Assembly (NCBI GenBank): GCA_025356095.1
Contig: JANXUR010000074.1
Coordinates: 1 to 64,000, forward strand
Length of the DNA stretch: 64,000 nt
From: Acidobacteriaceae bacterium
Lineage (GTDB): Bacteria; Acidobacteriota; Terriglobia; Terriglobales; Acidobacteriaceae
Reading direction: 5' to 3'
Below the pieces are notes generated by a model, which ran no database searches, was not told the DNA's origin, and saw only the letters and a list, made by a program, of their open reading frames with translations. The position numbers and the translations under genes were made by a program. Below, piece after piece: positions 1-6,856 of the stretch (positions are counted from its first letter, which is position 1; each line of letters starts with the position of its first letter).

Positions 1-147
1 CTCCAGACCGGCACCCGCATCAAGCTAGTCGTCCAGGCGCAATCTCAGCCGGACAACATCGCCAGCATCCCACTCCTTACCGCAACCTTCGTGCGACCGG
101 TTCGTCCGGTTGCACGGGGTATCGCAACGGAAGCATTGGCAGCGTAG
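1..147 (+). CDS. C-terminal end of an unidentified protein (cut by window edge)
   Basis: Frame 1 is open from the first base to a TAG at 145-147 and gives the last 48 residues of a protein that begins outside the window. The visible part, starting LQTGTRIKLVVQ and containing IPLLTATFVRPV, looks like a beta-strand-rich C-terminus. I cannot assign a family. A 10-bp hairpin follows 15 bases after the stop, as expected for the end of a transcript. The reading rests on frame continuity and the following hairpin only. Confidence 0.4.
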   Translation, partial: LQTGTRIKLVVQAQSQPDNIASIPLLTATFVRPVRPVARGIATEALAA

Positions 148-161
148 GCTCTTCCAACACT

Positions 162-186
162 GAAGCCAGCCCGCAAGGTTGGCTTC
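162..186 (+). terminator. Hairpin after the partial gene
   Basis: GAAGCCAGCC (162-171) pairs with GGTTGGCTTC (177-186) around the loop CGCAA; one pair is G-U. It lies 15 bases past the stop of the edge gene. There is no clear T-run after it, so it is a hairpin that may terminate rather than a canonical intrinsic terminator. Confidence 0.45.
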
Positions 187-348
187 ACTTCCCACCCAGG
201 AAGGGGCACCGGAAGTTCATCTCCGGGCATACAGCTATGCAGGGAGGAGGCTTTTCAAACCTTCATTGGCAGGGAAGAGGATTGGTCGGCATTGGTGCCT
301 TACTGAAACACAGTTCTTCTACAACCACTACAAAAACCACTACAGTGA

Positions 349-383
349 CAAAAAAGAAGGCCAGCCGTTTCGGGCTGGCCTTC
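349..383 (-). terminator. Intrinsic terminator for the tRNA transcript
   Basis: An 11-bp perfect stem, GAAGGCCAGCC (356-366) with GGCTGGCCTTC (373-383), has a 6-base loop and is flanked by seven A residues (349-355). Read on the minus strand this is a stem followed by a T-run. It lies 25 bases past the 3' end of the tRNA-Leu fragment, so it is probably the native terminator of that tRNA transcript. Confidence 0.75.
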
Positions 384-407
384 TCGTAAGTGCTTGATTC
401 TTTGGAT

Positions 408-465
408 TGGTGCGGAGGAGGGGACTTGAACCCCTATGCCTTGCGGCGCTAGCACCTCAAGCTAG
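408..465 (-). pseudogene. 3' fragment of tRNA-Leu(GAG)
   Basis: On the minus strand the sequence matches a class II tRNA-Leu from the anticodon stem to the end. The anticodon stem CTAGC/GCTAG holds the loop TTGAGGT (anticodon GAG). A variable arm with GCC-GCAA-GGC follows, then the T-arm AGGGG-TTCAAGT-CCCCT, the 3' acceptor strand CCTCCGC, discriminator A and an encoded CCA. The 5' half is missing: no GCGGAGG acceptor strand and no D-arm occur between 466 and the next tRNA at 758. The break lies at the 5' edge of the anticodon stem. Such 3' fragments are typical scars of integrative elements that use tRNA genes. It cannot fold into a functional tRNA as it stands. Confidence 0.75.
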
Positions 466-757
466 TCGCTTTCTAGATGCTTTGACACCCTCTTTGTGTC
501 GTCATTCATCTCACTTCCGTGAGACCTTCACGGCGCACCTAAGACTGAGCTCACCAGACCTCGCCATAAAACCATTCTCGTGGCAAATGAAAAACGCCGA
601 TGAGTGTGTTTCGACACGCACGACGGCGAGAAATCATTCGTGGCATTTCTAGCTTCTCGCTGAATTTTTGACGAATATCTTGACCAATAATGGGCACTCC
701 CCCACAGTCCCCACAGTTTGGAGGCGGCTGGAATACCCTCTAAGTAATTGATTCAAT
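466..757. other. Non-coding stretch between the two tRNA loci
   Basis: No convincing gene, RNA or mobile-element part is visible in these 292 bases. The stretch looks lower in G+C than its surroundings, with runs such as gaatttttgacgaatatc, and carries several stops in each minus-strand frame. If the tRNA-Leu fragment is an integration scar, this is where element remnants would lie, but no integrase motif can be read here. Confidence 0.4.
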
Positions 758-834
758 TGGTGGCGGCGGTTGGACTCGAACCAACGACCTAGGGATTATG
801 AGACCCTCGCTCTAGCCACCTGAGCTACGCCGCC
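758..834 (-). tRNA. tRNA-Met (CAT)
   Basis: The minus-strand cloverleaf is complete. Acceptor GGCGGCG pairs with CGCCGCC, followed by discriminator A and an encoded CCA (758-760). The D-arm holds AGCTCAGGTGG, and the anticodon loop CTCATAA gives anticodon CAT. The T-arm is GTTGG-TTCGAGT-CCAAC. Pair 31-39 is a T-T mismatch. The acceptor and T-arm resemble elongator tRNA-Met. A tRNA-Ile2, whose CAT is modified to lysidine, cannot be excluded from sequence alone; an initiator tRNA is unlikely because the first acceptor pair is G-C. Confidence 0.9.
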
Positions 835-1272
835 GAGGCCACCAAACACTGGCGCAGGAAGATGCGCGGTAGGGGCAACCTTTCCATTGTACCATCGGAT
901 TCTGGCGAGTTTTGGCGAAAGAGTTCGGCGTCAAGTCGGGCGTCGAGTTCGGGCGTCAAGTTCGGGCGTCGAGTTCGGCGTCGAGTTTGGTATCGAGTTT
1001 GGTATCAATGGGATGGTATGGGCCTAGGACGCGGCGGCGTGATGCGGCCTTGGCGGCAACTTGGCGCTTGCTTTCGACGGCGCTTGCTTTCTAGGGCGTT
1101 GCCCGGTGCCCACCCACGAAGTCGCAACATTCTCAAATTCTCAGGGTTTGGACTAGTAGGATTCCTGCAATATCCCGGCCGTGGGCCAATTGATAGGCTA
1201 TCGCCAGCAACAAGATTCTATCAACCAGATCAACCAGATTTAACGGGCGCATCGAATCCTAAGGAGTTCCCC
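835..1272. other. Intergenic region with a 12-13 bp tandem array
   Basis: These 438 bases separate the tRNA-Met (minus) from the SGNH-like gene (plus). A possible -10 for the tRNA, TACAAT on the minus strand (886-891), lies 52 bases before the tRNA 5' end, without a recognisable -35. The middle is filled by the tandem array at 924-1008. An open frame runs through the region from 862 into the next gene, but it looks like random repeat-derived peptide and has no ribosome-binding site, so I do not count it as coding. Confidence 0.5.
924..1008. repeat. Tandem array, 12-13 bp unit, about 7 copies
   Basis: The units follow TTCGGGCGTCRAG: 924-935, 936-947, 948-960, 961-973, 974-985, 986-997 and 998-1008. 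The last two have drifted to TTTGGTATCRA. Degenerate copies seem to extend left to about 901. Unit lengths of 12 and 13 mix, which suits non-coding DNA. Confidence 0.85.
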
Positions 1273-2541
1273 TTGCGTGGTTCATTTTCCCGGCGAGTTT
1301 TGCCGCTGCTTGCTGTTTCGGCTGTGTTGCTTGCGTTTGCCATAAGCGCCACCCCGACCTTTGCGCAATACCCGGGTGGCTTTCCGGGCCAACCGAGCCA
1401 AAGTGGTCGTGGTCAGGGTCAGGGTCAGGGTCAGGGTCGTGGTCAAGATCGCGGCCCGGCGACTGGCCCTGGGCCGCTGAGTATTCCTAACTTCCACGCC
1501 ACGCCGCTGCCCGATATGAAGCCCGGCGACCACTACCTCGGTTTTGCCGGGGGATTATATGAGGCCGGCAATACGGCTCCGGAAGATCATCGCAAAGCTG
1601 GAATGGAAGCCGCAGCGGCGATTCAGCCGCTGGATCGCGACGGTAAGCCCAGCCCGAATGGCGCCATCGTATTTATGTCGCTCGGGCTTTCGAATACCAT
1701 GCTGGACTTCCACATGTTCCAGAATGAGTATGGCAGCGATTCGCGGATCAACCGCAAGAGCATGTTCCTGCTACAGGGAGCCAAAGGCGGAATTCCGGCC
1801 TGTATGTGGACGGCTGCCGAGGGGGCCGGAGATTGCAGCGGGATGATTGGCGCGCCAGAACCGATGCAGCGGCGCATGGCGGCAAACCAGTATGACCGGG
1901 TGCGGGATGAAGTGCTAGCCGATGCCTTTGGCACCGGGCCCCGCCCCAGCGATTGCGGCGGGGCGGGGCGGCCCTGCTTGACGGAGAAGCAGGTACAGGC
2001 GCTATGGATCAAGAGCGCAAACCCGGGGCCGGGTGCGCAGGGCTATCGCCCCTTGTGCGACGCTTCTAAGCCTGATTGCGTGAATGATGACCACACCGAG
2101 GCGATCCGATTTGAGAGGCAACTCGGACAAACGATTCGGGCTGCGAGGCAACGCTACCCAAACCTGAAGCAAATATTCGTCTCTTCGCGCACCTATGCGG
2201 GCTATGCCAAGCGTCCCAGCAATCCGGAGCCTTTTGCCTATGAATACGGATTCGCCGTGAAATGGCTGATTGAAGCGCAGATTCAGCAAGTTCGCACTGG
2301 CAAGGTTGACCCTGTGGCAGGCGACCTGAGCATCCGCGGCGGTGTTGCCCCGTGGGTCGCGTGGGGGCCCTATTTGTGGACGAACGGGTCGCTCGGCCGG
2401 TCAGATGGCTTAGTTTCTAATCTGGAAGACGTTACCGAGGCCGATGGAACGCATCCAAGCAATCTGGGGATGCATAAGGCGGCGGGCGAACTGATGGATT
2501 TCTTTATGCAATCAAGCTTTACCCCGTGGTTCCGCCGGTAA
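1273..2541 (+). CDS. Secreted SGNH-hydrolase-like protein
   Basis: This predicts a 422-residue exported protein. I chose the TTG at 1273 because AAGGAG (1261-1266) lies six bases before it and a signal peptide starts there: basic RRV, a hydrophobic stretch, then TFAQ. A Gly-Gln repeat (GQGQGQG) follows. The body has a block-I-like strand ending in GLSNT and, near the C-terminus, DGTHPS, which matches the Asp-x-x-His of block V in SGNH/GDSL hydrolases. If the fold is right, Ser of GLS with this Asp and His would be the catalytic triad. The substrate is unknown. An in-frame upstream ATG at 862 lies before the tandem repeats and has no ribosome-binding site. It appears monocistronic. Confidence 0.7.
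   Translation: MRGSFSRRVLPLLAVSAVLLAFAISATPTFAQYPGGFPGQPSQSGRGQGQGQGQGRGQDRGPATGPGPLSIPNFHATPLPDMKPGDHYLGFAGGLYEAGNTAPEDHRKAGMEAAAAIQPLDRDGKPSPNGAIVFMSLGLSNTMLDFHMFQNEYGSDSRINRKSMFLLQGAKGGIPACMWTAAEGAGDCSGMIGAPEPMQRRMAANQYDRVRDEVLADAFGTGPRPSDCGGAGRPCLTEKQVQALWIKSANPGPGAQGYRPLCDASKPDCVNDDHTEAIRFERQLGQTIRAARQRYPNLKQIFVSSRTYAGYAKRPSNPEPFAYEYGFAVKWLIEAQIQQVRTGKVDPVAGDLSIRGGVAPWVAWGPYLWTNGSLGRSDGLVSNLEDVTEADGTHPSNLGMHKAAGELMDFFMQSSFTPWFRR
1403..1450. repeat. GGTCAG hexanucleotide repeat inside the SGNH-like gene
   Basis: Four uninterrupted GGTCAG units with degenerate GGTCGT and GGTCAA units on both sides encode the Gly-Gln/Gly-Arg stretch after the signal peptide. The unit length is a multiple of three, so copy-number change keeps the frame. 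Confidence 0.85.
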
Positions 2542-2608
2542 CCTTTGCCGAGCCAGACGGTCTAACCAGTGAAGTGTGGTGAAGCGGCTCGGCCTCGGCG
2601 GGCGGGCA

Positions 2609-2614
2609 TATAAT
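2609..2614 (+). promoter_or_regulatory. Perfect -10 hexamer before the S41 gene
   Basis: TATAAT occurs 47 bases upstream of the ATG at 2661, in a G+C-rich setting. No good -35 lies 16-18 bases upstream, so the promoter assignment rests on the -10 alone. Confidence 0.4.
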
Positions 2615-2660
2615 GGAGTCTTAGTGGCCTGACGGGATTGGCGGGATTCACTCCGTCGGA

Positions 2661-3908
2661 ATGGGAAACGATTTCATGTCGAATTCGATCAAGATGTTGG
2701 TCTTGGGGCTTTCGTTTGCCTTGGTGCTGTTTGTAGCAGCGGGCGAACTCCATGTACGTGCCGCAGGCAATGGCGCGGGGGATGGCGCATACCGCCAATT
2801 GGGGGTGTATGGCGAAGTGCTAGCCCACATCCGCAGCGAGTATGTGGAAGAGCCCAACATGACTCTGGTGACCGATGGTGCCATGCTCGGTCTGGTGGAG
2901 TCTCTTGACCCGCGGGCGAGCTTTCTTTCGCCTGCCGATTACAAGGAATACAAAGTGCGCACCAGCCGCGGCAACGCGAGCATCGGCGCGGTTATGACCA
3001 AGCGTTTTGGCTATGCCAATGTAGTTTCGGTGCTGCCGGGCGGCCCTGCGGCAAAGGCAGGCATTGAGAGTGGCGACATTCTGGAGACGGTGGATGGCAA
3101 GGCAACTCATGAGATGTCCTTGGCAGAGGTGGAAACCAAGCTGCTTGGGCAGGTCGGCTCCAATGTGACGGTTTCGGTAGTCCGCGCCCGCAAGGCGGAG
3201 CCACTGAAGATCGTCATTACGCGTGACGTAGTTTCGTTTCCGCCCGTTGCAGAGAAGATGGTGGAAGAGGGTACCGGCTACCTGAAGGTCTCTTCGATGG
3301 CACCCGGCAAGTCGGCGGAGATCGCCAATGACCTGCGCCTGCTGGCCAAGTCGAACACCAAGCGCTTAATTCTTGACTTGCGGGATTGCGCTGACGGAGA
3401 TGAGTCGGAAGGCATCGCTGCGGCGAACTTGTTCCTGAATCATGGCGTGATTGCTTCGCTCGAAGGCCAGCATTACACCAAACAGATTTTCAACGCGGAT
3501 CCGGCGAAGGCAGTCACCGACCTGCCGCTGGTAGTGATGGTGAACCGCGGCACAGCGGGTGCGGCTGAGTTAGTGGCCTCGGCGGTGCTGGAAAATAATC
3601 GCGGGGACGTGGTGGGAGACAAAACCTTTGGCGTCGCGTCGGTGCAAAAGCTGATCGAGATTCCTGATGGATCGGCGCTCATCCTTTCTATCGCCAAGTA
3701 CTATTCCCCGAGCGGCAAGGCCATCCAAGATAACGCCGTAACTCCCAGCGTGCTGGTAGGTGCGAAGGAGGAGGACGGTGCCGACCCGACCGAAGACCAA
3801 GTAATTTCCGCAGGCAAGCCAAAGGCCGAAGCCAAGGCTGCTGAAAAGGATGATGAACAGTTGGAGAAAGCGATTGAAGTAGTGAAGAAGCGTGCCGCGA
3901 AGGCGTAA
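2661..3908 (+). CDS. PDZ/S41-family protease homologue, probably inactive
   Basis: This is a 415-residue homologue of carboxyl-terminal-processing proteases (CtpA/CtpB). It has an N-terminal hydrophobic export signal (about residues 12-35), an N-terminal helical part, a PDZ domain (about 105-185, with GPAAKAGIESGD) and an S41 core (about 205-370). In active enzymes the core has a catalytic Ser in the TASASE motif and a Lys 25 residues later in TFGKG. Here the aligned motifs read TAGAAE and TFGVAS, so Ser is Gly300 and Lys is Val325, while the accessory Gln329 is kept at the right spacing. A PDZ-based binding or scaffold role in the envelope is likelier than proteolysis. The C-terminal tail is charged and Lys/Ala-rich. 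A second ATG at 2676 is an equally possible start. Confidence 0.85.
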   Translation: MGNDFMSNSIKMLVLGLSFALVLFVAAGELHVRAAGNGAGDGAYRQLGVYGEVLAHIRSEYVEEPNMTLVTDGAMLGLVESLDPRASFLSPADYKEYKVRTSRGNASIGAVMTKRFGYANVVSVLPGGPAAKAGIESGDILETVDGKATHEMSLAEVETKLLGQVGSNVTVSVVRARKAEPLKIVITRDVVSFPPVAEKMVEEGTGYLKVSSMAPGKSAEIANDLRLLAKSNTKRLILDLRDCADGDESEGIAAANLFLNHGVIASLEGQHYTKQIFNADPAKAVTDLPLVVMVNRGTAGAAELVASAVLENNRGDVVGDKTFGVASVQKLIEIPDGSALILSIAKYYSPSGKAIQDNAVTPSVLVGAKEEDGADPTEDQVISAGKPKAEAKAAEKDDEQLEKAIEVVKKRAAKA

Positions 3909-3926
3909 CCAGCACGGTCGTGATGG

Positions 3927-3958
3927 CGGCGCGTCCTTGCGGGCGCGCCGTTTGTGTT
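3927..3958 (+). terminator. Intrinsic terminator after the S41 gene
   Basis: CGGCGCG (3927-3933) pairs with CGCGCCG (3944-3950) and is followed by TTTGTGTT. It begins 19 bases past the stop of the S41 gene, on the same strand. Confidence 0.65.
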
Positions 3959-3986
3959 CCAAGCCAGATGTGTTCCGAGCCAGATG
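3955..3986. repeat. Two tandem 16-bp copies
   Basis: TGTTCCAAGCCAGATG is followed directly by TGTTCCGAGCCAGATG, with one mismatch. It lies in the gap between the S41 gene and the PBP1A gene. The unit length is not a multiple of three. Confidence 0.8.
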
Positions 3987-4088
3987 TGTGTTTTGCGGGA
4001 TGCTATTCTGCGGAAAATCTAGCAGTTCTGTCGTCGGCTGAGCCGGTTGGTTTTAGCAGCTCGGCCTTGCAGCATACAGTGCCTATTG

Positions 4089-6074
4089 ATGCCCAGCGAT
4101 TTTCTCCGCTCTAATCCCGAGATACTCGAACCTTCACCTCGCCCCCGGCGGGGCTTGCGTTTGGCAGGGTGGACGCTCTACAGCGTGTTTGCATTGCTGG
4201 CGATTGGGGCGGGAGCAGCCGCAGGACTGCTGTTGGTGTATTCCACCAATCTGCCACAGGTAGATGACCTTGAGCACTATCGGCCCGCCGCCATTACCGA
4301 ACTCTACGATGATCAGGGCCGCGTGATTGGCAGCTTTGCGCTGCAACGGCGCGTGATTGACAATTACGACGACTTCCCAAAAGTGTTGCGCGATGCGCTC
4401 ATTTCCACCGAAGACAAGGAATTTGAGAATCACTGGGGTGTGAATACGTGGCGTGTTTTTGGTGCCGCCTATCGCGACATCACTTCGCGAGGTCGGGCGC
4501 AGGGTGCCTCCACCCTCACCATGCAACTGGCGCGCAATCTGTTTCTGAGTCCAGACCGCAACTACAAGCGCAAGATTCAAGAGACACTGATTGCCATTCA
4601 AATCGAGCGGCGATTTACCAAGGAGCAGATCTTCACGCTTTACGCCAACCAGATCTTTCTAGGTCATGGAGCCTACGGATTCGAAGCAGGCTCGCGCTAC
4701 TACTTTGGCAAACCGGCAAAGGAGTTGACGTTGCCGGAGGCAGCATTGCTGGCGGGCCTGCCCAAGTCCCCGAATGATTACTCACCGGTGAACAATCCGG
4801 CGCTCGCATTGCGCCGCCGCAATCTGGTAATTAACGCCATGCTGGAAGACGGCAAGGTCACTGCGGAGCAGGCGACGGAGGCGCGGCAGTCGCCAGTGGT
4901 GCTGCATTTGGAAGCAGACCCCAATTCGCTGGCGCCGAATTTTGTGGAAGAAATTCGCCGCTATCTGGAGAAAAAATATGGCAGCGATCAGGTGCATCAA
5001 GGCGGGCTTAAGGTTTACACCACGCTCAATATGGATTGGCAGCGCGCCGCCAATCAAGCCATGCAAGACGGCATGGCGGCGTATGAGAAGCGGCATCCCG
5101 GGGTACCGAAAGGCAAAGCGCAATCCGCACTGCTGGCGGTTGACAATGCCACGGGCGACATCAAAGCCATGATCGGTGGGCGCGATTTTGCAGAGTCGAA
5201 ATTTGACCGTGCCACCCAAGCCAAGCGCCAGGTGGGGTCGTCGTTCAAGCCTTACGTCTATACCGCTGCGATTGATGCCGGGGCGACACCCGACGACACG
5301 ATTCTGGATGCTCCCACTACCTTTGACACCACCTCTGGCCCCTATACGCCGCACAATTTCGATGGCAAGTTTGAGGGTATGATTACTCTGCGGCGGGCAC
5401 TGGCGCAGTCGCGCAACATCCCTGCACTCAAGCTGGCCGAACGGGTTGGCATCAACACGGTGATTGACTACGCTCACCGCTTTGGCATCACCTCGAACAT
5501 TCCGCCTTACTTGCCAATTGCGCTGGGGGCTGCGGATATTACGCTGATGGAGCAGGTGGCGGCCTTCTCGACCTTTCCCAATGATGGAGTACGCGTGAGT
5601 CCCCGGTACATCCGCAAAGTGACCGACTATGACGGCCGGGTGCTGGAAGAAGACTTTCCTGAGGTGAAGGATGTGATTTCTGCCAAGACCGCACGGACGA
5701 TGACTGCAATGCTGCGCGAAGTGGTATTGCACGGCACCGCAGCATCGGCGGCAAAGATGCCGTATCCTTTGGCGGGAAAAACGGGCACCACGAACGACTA
5801 CACCGACGCCTGGTTCATTGGTTTTTCGCCACAAATTACCTGCGGGGTATGGGTTGGCTTTGATGAGAAGAAGACGCTGGGCAACAAAGAGACCGGCGCA
5901 GTCGCCGCCCTACCCATTTGGATCAACTTCATGAAGATTGCGCTGGCGGGCAAGGATGCCGGGCAATTTCCAACCGACGCTGTTGACGCGACTGCCGCGC
6001 CTAAACTTGCGCCGAAGCCAGCTCCGGTAGTGGATACGCCCGACATAAAGCCCGGCGACGGGGAGGCGCACTAA
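4089..6074 (+). CDS. mrcA: Penicillin-binding protein 1A (bifunctional transglycosylase/transpeptidase)
   Basis: This 661-residue class A PBP polymerises and cross-links peptidoglycan at the outer face of the inner membrane. A short basic cytoplasmic tail precedes one membrane segment (about residues 30-55). The GT51 domain has the catalytic Glu108 in STEDKEF and then ASTLTMQLARNLFL. The transpeptidase domain has Ser384-Ser-Phe-Lys387, Ser441-Arg-Asn443 and Lys564-Thr-Gly. The C-terminus is a Pro/Ala-rich linker. I prefer the ATG at 4089; an upstream in-frame ATG at 4047 would add 14 residues that look unlike protein. The stop overlaps the next start (TAATG), so the PASTA gene is probably translationally coupled. 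Confidence 0.95.
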   Translation: MPSDFLRSNPEILEPSPRPRRGLRLAGWTLYSVFALLAIGAGAAAGLLLVYSTNLPQVDDLEHYRPAAITELYDDQGRVIGSFALQRRVIDNYDDFPKVLRDALISTEDKEFENHWGVNTWRVFGAAYRDITSRGRAQGASTLTMQLARNLFLSPDRNYKRKIQETLIAIQIERRFTKEQIFTLYANQIFLGHGAYGFEAGSRYYFGKPAKELTLPEAALLAGLPKSPNDYSPVNNPALALRRRNLVINAMLEDGKVTAEQATEARQSPVVLHLEADPNSLAPNFVEEIRRYLEKKYGSDQVHQGGLKVYTTLNMDWQRAANQAMQDGMAAYEKRHPGVPKGKAQSALLAVDNATGDIKAMIGGRDFAESKFDRATQAKRQVGSSFKPYVYTAAIDAGATPDDTILDAPTTFDTTSGPYTPHNFDGKFEGMITLRRALAQSRNIPALKLAERVGINTVIDYAHRFGITSNIPPYLPIALGAADITLMEQVAAFSTFPNDGVRVSPRYIRKVTDYDGRVLEEDFPEVKDVISAKTARTMTAMLREVVLHGTAASAAKMPYPLAGKTGTTNDYTDAWFIGFSPQITCGVWVGFDEKKTLGNKETGAVAALPIWINFMKIALAGKDAGQFPTDAVDATAAPKLAPKPAPVVDTPDIKPGDGEAH

Positions 6075-6826
6075 TGCGCGGATTCGTACGAATTGTTTTG
6101 CTGGGGCTGACGCTGGTGGTGCTGGCGCTGCTCTCTGCGCTTACTGCGATGCGGTTTGCCATTCACCGGGACGAAGTGGACGTGCCGAAACTGGTCGGCC
6201 TTAGCAGCGCCGATGCGGCGCGCATGGCTGAAAATTCCGGATTGGCGGTAGATGTGGAAAGCAACTTTTATAGTCCGGACGTGGCGGCCGGACGAGTGGT
6301 GTCGCAGATTCCGGCACCGGGCAGTAAAGTGCGGCGCGGATGGCGGGTGCGTACCGCGCTGAGCCTAGGCCCGCAGAAAATTGCGATTCCGGATGTGATG
6401 GGCCAGAGCGAGCGAGCGGCGGAACTTAACGTGCGCCGTCGCGGGCTGGAACTGGGCTCGGTGGCGGAAGTCTCGTTTCCGGGGGTGGAAGCAGGTCAAG
6501 TGGCCGCACAGCAACCCGGCGCGAATGCCAACAATGCGACTGCGCCACGGGTGTCGCTGCTGGTGGCATCGGCGGCCGAGCCGGTGAGTTTTGTGATGCC
6601 TTCTTTTGCGGGAGAAACGCTGGCCTCCGCCGCTGAGGCAATCAAGAATGCAGGCATGAAGCTGGGCAATGTTGCCGCACACGCACCGCTTCAGGCGGGA
6701 GTGCCATTTTCTGCACCCACTGCGCTCGAAGTGCCATCCATGGCGGCCATTGTGGTGGGGCAGGTACCGGCTGCGGGTGAGCGCGTGCAAGAAGGGCAAA
6801 CCATCACTCTGCAGGTGCAGGAGTAG
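6074..6826 (+). CDS. Membrane-anchored protein with three PASTA domains
   Basis: The 250-residue protein has one N-terminal membrane segment (about residues 6-28), then three PASTA repeats outside the membrane. The first begins at VDVPKLVGLS, the second at IAIPDVMGQS and the third at FVMPSFAGET. PASTA domains bind muropeptides or beta-lactams and usually sit at the C-terminus of PBPs or Ser/Thr kinases. Here they form a separate gene that overlaps the PBP1A stop by one base, so the two products probably act together. There is no kinase or enzymatic domain. It ends 30 bases before the convergent rsmB gene. Confidence 0.88.
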   Translation: MRGFVRIVLLGLTLVVLALLSALTAMRFAIHRDEVDVPKLVGLSSADAARMAENSGLAVDVESNFYSPDVAAGRVVSQIPAPGSKVRRGWRVRTALSLGPQKIAIPDVMGQSERAAELNVRRRGLELGSVAEVSFPGVEAGQVAAQQPGANANNATAPRVSLLVASAAEPVSFVMPSFAGETLASAAEAIKNAGMKLGNVAAHAPLQAGVPFSAPTALEVPSMAAIVVGQVPAAGERVQEGQTITLQVQE

Positions 6827-6856
6827 CCGGGCGGTGAGCCCGCAGAGAGCAGATTT

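Noticed and set aside
408-760. Complete tmRNA or intron-containing tRNA-Leu spanning 408-757
   Set aside because: No 5' acceptor strand complementary to CCTCCGC, no D-arm, no tag peptide frame and no group I intron core are visible. The break lies before the anticodon stem, not inside the anticodon where known tRNA-Leu introns sit.
924-1008. CRISPR array
   Set aside because: Units are 12-13 bp and directly abut each other. There are no spacers, no cas genes, and the other arrays in the window have unrelated sequences.
862-1272. N-terminal extension of the SGNH-like protein to the ATG at 862
   Set aside because: The added 137 residues are repeat-derived Ser/Arg sequence with no ribosome-binding site, and a good signal peptide with AAGGAG upstream starts at 1273.
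4782-5834. Antisense 350-codon open frame over the PBP1A gene
   Set aside because: It is the shadow of a high-G+C gene. The sense frame has all PBP motifs and the antisense product has no recognisable domain.
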